NCBI GenBank assembly: GCA_946549155.1 | Contig: CAMNQN010000020.1 | Coordinates: 1-22,432, forward strand | Length of the DNA stretch: 22,432 nt | Source of the DNA: an uncultured Lachnospiraceae bacterium | GTDB lineage: Bacteria; Bacillota; Clostridia; Lachnospirales; Lachnospiraceae | Direction of reading: 5' to 3' | Part shown: positions 7,822 to 15,332 of the stretch, piece after piece | How the letters are laid out: each line of letters opens with the position of its first letter | Numbering within the stretch: position 1 is the stretch's first letter | Notes under the pieces: model-generated | Databases searched by the model: none | What the model saw: only the letters and a program-made list of their open reading frames with translations | Told to the model about the DNA's origin: nothing | Program-made: the position numbers and the translations under genes

Positions 7822-8655
7822 TTAAAGCATGATCTCTCCGTCAAATACCACTGTGGCCGGCCCCGTCATAAATACGGTTCCCCTGGCCCGGTCCCAGTGA
7901 ATCTGTAACGCTCCGCCCCGGAGCTTCACCAGCACCTGCTCCTGTGTCCAGCCGTTTAAAACACAGGCCACCGCCACTGCACAGGCCCCGGTCCCGCAGG
8001 CCCAGGTCTCCCCGGTTCCCCGCTCCCACACCCGCATCTGCACTGTGTGCCGGTCGATAATCCGGATAAATTCCGCATTCACCCTGGCCGGGAAAAGAGC
8101 ATGGTGTTCAAACTCCGGGCCGATTCTCTCCAGGTCAAAATGCTCCACATCCTCCACCCGCACCACGCAGTGAGGATTTCCCATAGACACACAGGTCACC
8201 GGATACTCCTGTCCCTGCACCACAATGGGCTGTGAGATCACCGGAGATTTTTCACAGAGCACAGGGATCCTCTCCGCCTCAAGAATGGGGGCCCCCATGT
8301 CTACCCGCACCTGGCTTACCTTGCCGTTTTCCACCGTAAGCTCCAGATATTTAATCCCGCTGCCGGTGCTGACGCTGATGCTGGTCTTGTCTGTCAGACC
8401 GTAATCGTACACATATTTGGCCACACAGCGGATGCCGTTTCCACACATGGGGCTACGGGATCCATCCGCGTTGTACATATCCATTTCAAAATCAGCAACG
8501 TCAGAAGGCTTGATCAAAATCAGCCCGTCGGAGCCGATACCAAAATGGCGGTCGCTGACAAATTTTGCCACCCGGCCAGGATCCTTAACCTCCTCCTCAA
8601 AACAGTTCACATAGACATAGTCATTTCCTATGCCGTGCATTTTTGTAAACTTCAA
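7822..8655 (-). CDS. dapF: Diaminopimelate epimerase
   Basis: DapF is a cofactor-free epimerase that turns LL-DAP into meso-DAP by a two-cysteine acid/base mechanism. Both catalytic cysteines are present: C71 in SPMCGNGIRC and C220 in ETWACGTGACA. The 277-residue length matches the family. The start is a TTG at 8655 (TTG AAG TTT ACA AAA ATG CAC GGC), preceded by GGAGGGAG. Starting at TTG gives MKFTKMHGIGNDYVYV, the conserved N terminus, whereas the first ATG at 8640 would remove the first strand. It is followed by dapL. Confidence 0.96.
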   Translation of the reverse strand: MKFTKMHGIGNDYVYVNCFEEEVKDPGRVAKFVSDRHFGIGSDGLILIKPSDVADFEMDMYNADGSRSPMCGNGIRCVAKYVYDYGLTDKTSISVSTGSGIKYLELTVENGKVSQVRVDMGAPILEAERIPVLCEKSPVISQPIVVQGQEYPVTCVSMGNPHCVVRVEDVEHFDLERIGPEFEHHALFPARVNAEFIRIIDRHTVQMRVWERGTGETWACGTGACAVAVACVLNGWTQEQVLVKLRGGALQIHWDRARGTVFMTGPATVVFDGEIML

Positions 8656-8704
8656 ATGTCTCCCTCCGTCTTTGTTTTCTAATCGGAAGCAGGCGCAGCA
8701 GCCT

Positions 8705-9253
8705 CTATGCCTTCATCAGGCAAAGCAGCATCCGGGCCGTCTCCACAAAATTCGTTCCGCTGTCCATGCTGGTTTTTTGCAGATAACGGTGCGCCTCCTC
8801 CTCCGTCATATGGTTTTTCTCCATCAGCAGGGTTTTTGCCTCCGCAATCACCTTCTGCTCCTCCTCGCTTCTGACGCGCCCCCCGTTCCTCTTCTTCTTC
8901 CGGAGGCGCTCCATGGAAAGCAGAAGCTCTTCCAGGCTTTCTAAGAATTCCTGCACCTTCAAAGGCATACATACACTGGCAACTCCCTCCGGAATCCCTT
9001 CTCCAAGCACCCGCTCCGATGCCAGCAAAAGCATTCGGAAGGTTGGGGGAAGGCTCTCGTACAGCTGGTCAAACAGCATATCCCGATACCGGTACCCGCA
9101 GACTACGATTCCCTCGTTCAGGCTGTCCGCCGCCTGCAGCGCCGCCGTACCGCTGGTGCACACCGCCGCCACGGAATACCCGTTTCTCACCAATATTCCG
9201 CGAATGCTCCTGGCATCCTCCTGCTTCGGAAATACCACGATAATATTTGACAT
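8705..9253 (-). CDS. ANTAR-domain antitermination regulator with degenerate receiver
   Basis: ANTAR proteins bind paired hairpins in nascent RNA and prevent termination, often in nitrogen metabolism. The 182-residue protein has an N-terminal receiver-like domain (1-115) and a helical linker with RLRKKKRNGGRV. A C-terminal ANTAR domain follows (about 128-180), with EEEAHRYLQKTSMDSGTNFV. The receiver lacks the usual phospho-acceptor: where an Asp is expected after the third strand the sequence reads IVVCGYRYRDM, with Gly53. It is therefore probably not controlled by classic phosphorylation. The ATG at 9253 follows GGGAGGATCGG. It lies 52 bases after glnA, a common pairing in Clostridia, so glutamine or nitrogen control is likely. 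I did not find its RNA target here. Confidence 0.87.
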   Translation of the reverse strand: MSNIIVVFPKQEDARSIRGILVRNGYSVAAVCTSGTAALQAADSLNEGIVVCGYRYRDMLFDQLYESLPPTFRMLLLASERVLGEGIPEGVASVCMPLKVQEFLESLEELLLSMERLRKKKRNGGRVRSEEEQKVIAEAKTLLMEKNHMTEEEAHRYLQKTSMDSGTNFVETARMLLCLMKA

Positions 9254-9305
9254 CCCGATCCTCCCGCCTCACATTCTTGATCTCATAGGATTTTTCCCGG
9301 GAAAA

Positions 9306-10637
9306 TCAGATTCTGGCCAGATATTGATTGGTCTCCCACTCGGACACATGGGTGGTGTATTCTTCCCACTCCCGCTCCTTCGCCTCCAGAATTACCTTCG
9401 TAATATGTTCACCCAGCACCTGCTGTACAAAGTGGTCCTCCTGAAACGCCTGCAAAGCCTCCGCCAGATTTCTGGGCAGCGCCTCCACTCCCCGGGCGTT
9501 TTTCTCCTCCTGGCTCATCAGGCCGATATTTCCCTCCACACTGGCAGGCGGCATGATTTTATTTTTTATGCCGTCCATACCGGCAGCCAGGCAAAGAGCC
9601 AGCGTCAGATAGGGATTCGAGGCGGAGTCCGGATTTCTCAGCTCCACCCGGGTATGAAAACCGGTTCTGGCGGGAATCCGGATGGACACGCTCCGGTTTT
9701 TTGAGGACCAGGCCACATAGTCGGGGGCCTCATAGCCGGACACCAGCCGTTTGTAGGAATTTACCAGGGGATTGGCAATCAAAGACATCCCCCGCATATG
9801 CTTCATCAGGCCGCCGATAAAGTAGTAAGCCTCCTGGCTGAGGCCGTTTTCATCTGTCTCATCGTAAAAGCTGTTGATCCCGTTTTTGCACAGGGAAATA
9901 TTGATGTGCATACCGGACCCCGGAATCCCGGACCTGGGCTTCGGCATAAAGGTAGCATGGAGCCCGTGACGCTTGGCGATTGTCCTGGCCGCCAGCTTAA
10001 AGGTCATGATGGTATCCGCCGTCCGCAGCGCTTCCTCATAATGAAGATCAATCTCATGCTGAGCCGGGGCCGCCTCATGGTGGGAAGCCTCCACCACGTA
10101 GCCCATCTCCTCCAGGGTCAGCACAATATCTCTTCTGGCGTTCTCCCCCAGATCCAGCGGCCCCACATCAAAATACCCCGCATTCTCGTGGGTGATGGTG
10201 GTGGGATTGCCATTGTCGTCCATATGGAACAGAAAAAATTCACACTCGGGCCCCACCAGCATCTTATAGCCCTGATCCGCCGTCTCCTTCAGCACCTTTT
10301 TCAGCACCAGGCGGCAGTCCCCCTCAAAGGCCCTTCCGTCAGGATAATAAATGTCGCAGATCAGGCGGGCCACCTTCCCCCGCTGGGGTCTCCATGGAAA
10401 AATCGCCAGCGTATCCAGATCCGGATACAGATACATATCCGATTCCTCAATCCGCACAAAGCCCTCGATGGAGGAACCGTCAAACATCACCCGGTTATTC
10501 AGTGCCTTCTCCAGCTGGCTGGTGGTAATCGCCACGTTTTTCAGCGCCCCGAAAATATCCGTAAACTGGAGGCGGATAAACTCCACATCCTCCTCCTCCA
10601 CAATCCGAAGTATATCTTCCTTGCTGTATTTACTCAT
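9306..10637 (-). CDS. glnA: Type I glutamine synthetase
   Basis: GlnA makes glutamine from glutamate, ammonia and ATP, and is the main ammonia-assimilating enzyme. The 443-residue length fits the GSI-alpha group of Firmicutes. Metal and substrate residues are present: E131 and E133 in GPECEFF, E188 and E195 in HHEAAPAQHE, H244 in GSGMHIN and R297 in NSYKRLVSGYEAP. The tip motif NRSVSIRIP is also present. The start ATG at 10637 follows AAGGAGCG, and the preceding methyltransferase gene ends 41 bases upstream. Glutamine made here is the usual nitrogen donor for GatA, a functional link to the left-hand operon. GSI-alpha enzymes are usually feedback-inhibited rather than adenylylated. Confidence 0.97.
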   Translation of the reverse strand: MSKYSKEDILRIVEEEDVEFIRLQFTDIFGALKNVAITTSQLEKALNNRVMFDGSSIEGFVRIEESDMYLYPDLDTLAIFPWRPQRGKVARLICDIYYPDGRAFEGDCRLVLKKVLKETADQGYKMLVGPECEFFLFHMDDNGNPTTITHENAGYFDVGPLDLGENARRDIVLTLEEMGYVVEASHHEAAPAQHEIDLHYEEALRTADTIMTFKLAARTIAKRHGLHATFMPKPRSGIPGSGMHINISLCKNGINSFYDETDENGLSQEAYYFIGGLMKHMRGMSLIANPLVNSYKRLVSGYEAPDYVAWSSKNRSVSIRIPARTGFHTRVELRNPDSASNPYLTLALCLAAGMDGIKNKIMPPASVEGNIGLMSQEEKNARGVEALPRNLAEALQAFQEDHFVQQVLGEHITKVILEAKEREWEEYTTHVSEWETNQYLARI

Positions 10638-10678
10638 ACTACGCTCCTTCTGCCAAAATATTTCCGGCCCATTTTAAC

Positions 10679-11431
10679 TCATTTCCCCTGCTCTCTGGCG
10701 ATGAAGTATACTCTCTCGCTCTTTTCCCCGGGCGCCTCCAGCGTGAAAGCGTCGTAAACGGCTTCCAGCTTCAGTCCTGCCTGCCCCAGCAGCCGCTTCA
10801 CCGTCTCCGGCTCATAAGCCCTCTGATAGTGGGTCTCCTCGTATTTCCGGAACAGTCCGCCCTCCTGCCGGATAAACAGAGTCAGATCATACTCATTTAT
10901 CTGCTCCTCCTCAAAATAGCTGTTTTCCCAGATAAAGCTGCCTTCCTCCCGGTTCTCCGCAATGGTGGCATCCCCCAGCAGATCACGGTATTTATACACC
11001 GTGTTCAGGTCAAAAACAAAAATTCCGCCGGGATCCAGATAATTGTTCACCAGACGAAACACCTCCAGCAAGTCCTCCTCCTTTGTAACATAATTCAGGG
11101 AATCGCATACGCTGACCACCGCCCTTACGGTGCCGTAAAGCTCAAATTCCCGCATATCCTGAAGGAGATAGAGGATATCCAGGCCGGAGCGCTCCTTCTT
11201 TTCTAGGGCGACCTCCAGCATATCCGCCGAATTATCCACACCGATCATATCATAGCCCGCCCGGGCCAGAAGCTCCGTCATAGAGCCGGTGCCGCAGCCC
11301 AGCTCCAGCACCAGGCCGTCCCCGATGCCCTCCCGGCGAAGCAGCCGGATCAGATAACCGCTCCATTCCTCATAGGGGACATTGTCCATGAAAGTATCAT
11401 AAACCGCGGCAAAGCTTTCATACATCGCCAT
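10679..11431 (-). CDS. Class I SAM-dependent methyltransferase
   Basis: The 250-residue protein has a Rossmann-type methyltransferase fold, with motif I VLELGCGTGSM (41-51), the acidic residue after strand 2 in GVDNSADML and the later DLNTVYKYRD segment. It resembles the Methyltransf_25-type proteins often annotated only as class I SAM-dependent methyltransferase; the substrate cannot be told from sequence. The ATG at 11431 lies one base after the stop of the upstream gene (TAG G ATG), pointing to translational coupling. An ATG at 11425 gives a product two residues shorter and sits at a better distance from the weak TAGG. Confidence 0.85.
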   Translation of the reverse strand: MAMYESFAAVYDTFMDNVPYEEWSGYLIRLLRREGIGDGLVLELGCGTGSMTELLARAGYDMIGVDNSADMLEVALEKKERSGLDILYLLQDMREFELYGTVRAVVSVCDSLNYVTKEEDLLEVFRLVNNYLDPGGIFVFDLNTVYKYRDLLGDATIAENREEGSFIWENSYFEEEQINEYDLTLFIRQEGGLFRKYEETHYQRAYEPETVKRLLGQAGLKLEAVYDAFTLEAPGEKSERVYFIAREQGK

Positions 11432-11432
11432 C

Positions 11433-11933
11433 CTACCACACCTGCCCTAAAATCACATAGGAAACCACATACATAATGCAGGTGGCCATCACCAGTCCCA
11501 GCGCAATGGCGGGAACCGCCTTTTTCATCCTGACGCGAAGCAGCGCCGCAATGAGAGAACCGGTCCAGGCTCCCGTTCCCGGCAGCGGAATGCCCACAAA
11601 GGCCACCAGTCCCCAGAACTCGTACCGCTGAATCTTCTCACTCTTGCCCATGGCTTTATGCTCCAGCTTATTCACCAGCCCGGCAAGAATATTGTGCTTT
11701 TTCATAAACGCGAAAATCTTCGTGATCAGCAGCAGAATGAACGGCACCGGAATCGCGTTGGCGATAATACAAATGGGAATCGCCCTCAGCGGAGACACAT
11801 GCAGCAGGGATGCCACCAGAAGCCCTCCCCTTAGTTCCAGGATCGGTATCATCGATACCAGAAAAATGATCAGCTCCGCGCTGAGCACACCGCCCAGGTT
11901 CTCGGCGAACCACTGCGCTAACGTATTTGTCAT
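11433..11933 (-). CDS. COG2426-type small multi-drug export family membrane protein
   Basis: The 166-residue hydrophobic protein has four or five likely membrane segments. It contains PILELRGGLLVA and WGLVAFVGIPLPGTGAWTGS, the hallmark of the family named small multi-drug export protein (PF06695). That name rests on thin evidence and the true transport role is uncertain. The ATG at 11933 is chosen because AAGGAGG lies just before it; the nine upstream in-frame residues have no such site. It starts 64 bases after hisC and is tightly coupled to the methyltransferase gene that follows. Confidence 0.85.
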   Translation of the reverse strand: MTNTLAQWFAENLGGVLSAELIIFLVSMIPILELRGGLLVASLLHVSPLRAIPICIIANAIPVPFILLLITKIFAFMKKHNILAGLVNKLEHKAMGKSEKIQRYEFWGLVAFVGIPLPGTGAWTGSLIAALLRVRMKKAVPAIALGLVMATCIMYVVSYVILGQVW

Positions 11934-11997
11934 ACAATCCTCCTTATTTGCCGTTTGCACCGGCCCCTTTTATTCTCAGAGATAACCCCGCAGCTTT

Positions 11998-13062
11998 TCA
12001 GGAACGCTCCTTCAGATAATTCCGCAGAAAGGCCAGCAGGGCGTTCATCTCCCGGTCTGTTCCAATGGTAATTCTCAGATAGTTGTCGATACGGGACTTA
12101 TTAAAGTACCGCACAATGATTTTTTCCCGCCGTAAAGCATCAAAAAGCTCCTTTGCCGGGCAGTCCGGATGGGTCACAAACAGGAAATTGGTCTTGGAAT
12201 CCCCGAAGGAAAAACCAAGTCCCCGCAGCTCCCGCTTCACGCGCTCCCTGGTAGCAATAATCTTCCCGCAGGTTTTCCTAAAATAGCTTTCGTCCCTCAC
12301 CGCCTCCACGCCGGCCGCCAGAACGGTCTGGTTCATGGTGTAGGAATTAAAGGAATACTTCACGTCATTCAGATATTTGATTACCTTCTCACTGCCCATG
12401 GCGTAACCGATCCGCATTCCCGCCAGGGAACGGGATTTGGAAAAGGTCTGCACCACCAGCAGATTCTCATAGCGTCCGATCAGCGGCAGCGCGGACGCCC
12501 CGCCAAAGTCAATATATGCTTCATCCACAAGTACAATCACATCCGGATTGTGTTTCAGCACCTCCTCCACCGCCCAAAGAGGCAGCAGCTCTCCGGTGGG
12601 GGCGTTGGGATTGGGAAAAACCACGCCGCCGTTCTCTCTATAATAATCTTCCTTTACAATCTGAAACCCATCGTCCAGCGGCTGCGTCTCATAGGGAATG
12701 TGAAACAGATTCGCCCACACATCGTAAAAGGAATAGGTAATATCCGGAAAAAAGATGGGTTTTTTACTGTTAAAAAAGGTGAGAAAACACATGGCCAGCA
12801 CATCGTCGGACCCCACGCCGACAAACACCTGCTCTTTTTTCAGTCCATAGTTTTTAGCAATGGCGGACACCAGCACCTCCGCCGCCGGATCCGGATACCG
12901 CCGCAAACGATCTGTATCCAGTTCTTTCAGCGCCCGCTCCACCCCGGGAGCGGGGGGATACGGGTTCTCATTGGTATTCAGCTTAATAATATTCGCTTCC
13001 TTTGGCTGCTCTCCCGGCACATAAGGGATCACCCGCCGTACATTTGTCTCCCAACTGCTCAT
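11998..13062 (-). CDS. hisC: Histidinol-phosphate aminotransferase
   Basis: HisC transfers the amino group of glutamate to imidazole acetol phosphate in histidine synthesis; relatives also act on aromatic amino acids. The 354-residue fold type I PLP enzyme begins MSSWETNVRRVIPYVPGEQP. It has KLNTNENPYPP, FPNPNAPTG, VDEAYIDFGG and the PLP lysine (K209) in TFSKSRSLAGMRIG. The ATG at 13062 follows GAGGAGGAACG; a longer in-frame start at 13119 would run back into the preceding aminotransferase gene and is rejected. No other his gene is in the window. It follows another aminotransferase by 22 bases, so a broader role in aromatic amino acids is possible. Confidence 0.92.
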   Translation of the reverse strand: MSSWETNVRRVIPYVPGEQPKEANIIKLNTNENPYPPAPGVERALKELDTDRLRRYPDPAAEVLVSAIAKNYGLKKEQVFVGVGSDDVLAMCFLTFFNSKKPIFFPDITYSFYDVWANLFHIPYETQPLDDGFQIVKEDYYRENGGVVFPNPNAPTGELLPLWAVEEVLKHNPDVIVLVDEAYIDFGGASALPLIGRYENLLVVQTFSKSRSLAGMRIGYAMGSEKVIKYLNDVKYSFNSYTMNQTVLAAGVEAVRDESYFRKTCGKIIATRERVKRELRGLGFSFGDSKTNFLFVTHPDCPAKELFDALRREKIIVRYFNKSRIDNYLRITIGTDREMNALLAFLRNYLKERS

Positions 13063-13084
13063 AACGTTCCTCCTCGCCCCACAA

Positions 13085-14311
13085 TTATCCTTCCTGTCCG
13101 CTCCGACAGCAGCTTTCACTCCCCTTCAGGCCATAGTCTGCCGCCAGCTTCCGAAATCCCGGCATGGCATTCATAATCGTCTCATAGGCCACGCAGTAGG
13201 CAATCCGCACATATCCCGGACAGGCAAAGGAGCTTCCAGGCACCATCAGAATCCGGTATTCCCTGGCCTTCTCACAGAACATTGCCTCATCCTCCACCGG
13301 AGATTTCATAAACAGATAGAACGCGCCCTGGGGGCGGACAAAGGAAAAGCCGCATCGCTCCAGCCCGTCGCAAAGGGCCTTCCGGTTCCGGTCATAGTAA
13401 TCCAGATCTACTTTTTCCTCCAGGCAGCGGGCCACCGCCTTCTGCATCAGGGAAGGGGCGTTGACAAAGCCCAGGATCCTGGTGGCAACATTGGCAGCGG
13501 AGCGAATGTCCTGCGCATCATCCAGCTCCTTCGGCAATACCAGATAGCCGATCCGCTCTCCCGGCAGGGACAGGGATTTGCTGTAGGAATAGTCCACAAC
13601 CGTATTGTGATAATAGTTTGTCAGATAAGGGACCTCTCTCTGATCATACACCAGCTCCCGGTAGGGCTCATCAGAGATCAGATAAATACTGGTTCCATAT
13701 TTCTGCTCCATTTCCCTCAGGATACGCGCCAGCTCCCGGACCGTATCCTCGGAGTACACCACGCCGGAGGGATTGTTGGGGGAGTTGACGATCACCGCCT
13801 TGGTTTTCTCTGTGATCATGCTCTCAAACACCTGCAGATTGGGCTGAAAGGTCTCCCTGTCGGCGGGCACCGTCTTCAGCACCCCGTCGTAATTTTCCAC
13901 ATAGGAACGGTACTCTCCGAAAAAGGGGGCAAACACCAGCACCTCATCACCAGGATTCAACAGGGTTTTTAAAATTACATTCAGTCCGCCTGCCGCTCCC
14001 ACGGTCATCACGATGCTGTTCTCATCAAACTCTGTCCCGAAACGCCTGTTTAAAGATTCCGCGATGGCGGCACGCACCTCCTCATAGCCGGAATTGTTCA
14101 TATAGCCGTGAGTCTCCACCGGATTCTCCTGGGCCAGAATTTCACAGATGGCCGTCTTCACCGCCTCCGGTGCAGCCACATTGGGATTGCCGAGACTGAA
14201 ATCATATACCTGATCCACACCGTAAATAGCGGACAACCGCTTGCCTTCCTCAAACATGGCCCGAATCACGGAACTGTTTTTCACAAAGCCCTTCATCTTT
14301 TCTGCAATCAT
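13085..14311 (-). CDS. Class I/II pyridoxal-phosphate aminotransferase
   Basis: The 408-residue protein belongs to the aspartate aminotransferase family of fold type I PLP enzymes. It has DFSLGNPN, NSPNNPSGVVYS, ISDEPYRELVYD and the PLP lysine K245 in SYSKSLSLPGERIGYL. Such proteins in Clostridia are usually annotated only as pyridoxal phosphate-dependent aminotransferase; aspartate, aromatic or branched substrates are all possible. The ATG at 14311 follows GGAGGAGGAGAC. The C terminus runs about a dozen polar, Cys-containing residues (SESCCRSGQEG) past the usual end. It is followed closely by hisC. Confidence 0.9.
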   Translation of the reverse strand: MIAEKMKGFVKNSSVIRAMFEEGKRLSAIYGVDQVYDFSLGNPNVAAPEAVKTAICEILAQENPVETHGYMNNSGYEEVRAAIAESLNRRFGTEFDENSIVMTVGAAGGLNVILKTLLNPGDEVLVFAPFFGEYRSYVENYDGVLKTVPADRETFQPNLQVFESMITEKTKAVIVNSPNNPSGVVYSEDTVRELARILREMEQKYGTSIYLISDEPYRELVYDQREVPYLTNYYHNTVVDYSYSKSLSLPGERIGYLVLPKELDDAQDIRSAANVATRILGFVNAPSLMQKAVARCLEEKVDLDYYDRNRKALCDGLERCGFSFVRPQGAFYLFMKSPVEDEAMFCEKAREYRILMVPGSSFACPGYVRIAYCVAYETIMNAMPGFRKLAADYGLKGSESCCRSGQEG

Positions 14312-14332
14312 CGCTGTCTCCTCCTCCGAACT

Positions 14333-14378
14333 GCTGCATGCAGCCTATTTTGTTACTGTTCACTTCGTTCACAGTAAC
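14333..14378. repeat. Two adjacent palindromes between the DUF2156 and aminotransferase genes
   Basis: GCTGCATGCAGC (14333-14344) is a perfect 12-base palindrome. Eight bases on, GTTACTGT (14352-14359) and ACAGTAAC (14371-14378) form an 8-bp stem around an 11-base loop. On the minus strand the loop region reads GTGAACGAAGTGAAC, a direct repeat of GTGAAC. The second hairpin begins one base after the DUF2156 stop codon. On the minus strand it is followed by AAAATAGG rather than a T-run, so it is not a classic terminator in the direction of the genes. It could stabilise the 3' end or be a REP-like element. Confidence 0.6.
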
Positions 14379-14379
14379 C

Positions 14380-15279
14380 CTATTTTTCCTTCCCTGTCAC
14401 GATTCCCTTCTCCTCCAGAAAGGCCGGATGATAAGACAGCTTCGCCTGGCGCAGTCCCTCGTCCCCGGTATCCTCCTCCCGGTTTACATACAGAAACCCT
14501 TCTGTCTCCCGCTGCACAAACTGCTGATTGATCATAGGGTACACCCCCTCATACTCCGTCAGCGCCTTCTCAATATGCACCACAAAGGTATCCTCTGATA
14601 AAGGCTCCCCAATGGAAAAGGCCACCACCCTGCCGTCCACCCGCAGACAGCCGCCCCGCAGCTTCAGCTCCTTCATCAGCCGCAGGGAGTTGAGCGTCAC
14701 GCACATTTCCGTCCGTTTTTCCTCCTCCTCGTCACAGCCGTTGCGCTTCCGCCAGATAAGACCCATCTGAAAGCAGTCCTCCACATTTTCGTCATTGATG
14801 GACTCATAGCTCCAGTCAGGATAGGTTTTCATAAACTTGTTTACATGATTTTTCTTTCCATGATACTTTTTTCCGGACAAATTTGCAAGCTTTTCCCGCT
14901 CATAAACATAATCCGCGTCATCCCGGAAATATTCGATCTGAAATTTTCCAGGGAACAGTTCCTCCAGAAGCGCAAACTGCCTGGGCGTCACCACGCCCAT
15001 CTTAAAAGCCACTCCCTTCTCCCTGGCGTACTCCATCATATTCTCCAAAACCTCCCGAAGATGGGCCGGATCTCCCTTTGGAAAACGAAAATAGAAATCC
15101 TCCTGTGTGGATTTCAGTACCATCATCCCGTCTGTCAGCGCATATTCCACCGGATACAGACGATTCCAAAGATAGATATTCGCAAAGGTATCCTCACAGC
15201 TTCTGGAGTTGGCCCTGCGATAATAGCTGTCAATCAGGTCCCGGTCCTGAAGCGTTGGTTTCCGAAATTCTAAACTCAT
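14380..15279 (-). CDS. DUF2156 (GNAT-fold) protein
   Basis: The 299-residue protein matches the DUF2156 family, related to the C-terminal aminoacyl-transferase domain of MprF-type lysylphosphatidylglycerol synthases. It lacks the membrane flippase part: I see no transmembrane segments. Recognisable pieces are the N-terminal LEFRKPTLQDRDLIDSYY and SCEDTFANIYLW, the KKYHGKKNHVNKFMKTYPDW stretch and the late MINQQFVQRETEGFLYVNRE. Standalone members are common in gut Clostridia and their substrate is unknown to me. An aminoacyl-tRNA-using or acyl-CoA-using transferase are both possible. The ATG at 15279 follows GGAGG. It lies 53 bases after the ABC exporter gene. Confidence 0.82.
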   Translation of the reverse strand: MSLEFRKPTLQDRDLIDSYYRRANSRSCEDTFANIYLWNRLYPVEYALTDGMMVLKSTQEDFYFRFPKGDPAHLREVLENMMEYAREKGVAFKMGVVTPRQFALLEELFPGKFQIEYFRDDADYVYEREKLANLSGKKYHGKKNHVNKFMKTYPDWSYESINDENVEDCFQMGLIWRKRNGCDEEEEKRTEMCVTLNSLRLMKELKLRGGCLRVDGRVVAFSIGEPLSEDTFVVHIEKALTEYEGVYPMINQQFVQRETEGFLYVNREEDTGDEGLRQAKLSYHPAFLEEKGIVTGKEK

Positions 15280-15332
15280 AATTCCTCCATATATGCTTTT
15301 ACAGATAGCAAAATTTTCTGTACCTGAGCGCC

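Noticed and set aside
6945..7832. A 295-residue plus-strand frame opposite dapL
   Set aside because: It is antisense to a certain enzyme gene, with composition typical of a shadow frame and no family resemblance.
9292..9305. Perfect palindrome TTTTCCCGGGAAAA right after the glnA stop codon
   Set aside because: There is no loop, so it makes a poor RNA hairpin. I could not separate it from chance or from a dyad binding site.
13063..13119. A longer HisC start
   Set aside because: It would overlap the previous aminotransferase, and MSSWETNVRRVIPY with its GGAGG is the normal family start.
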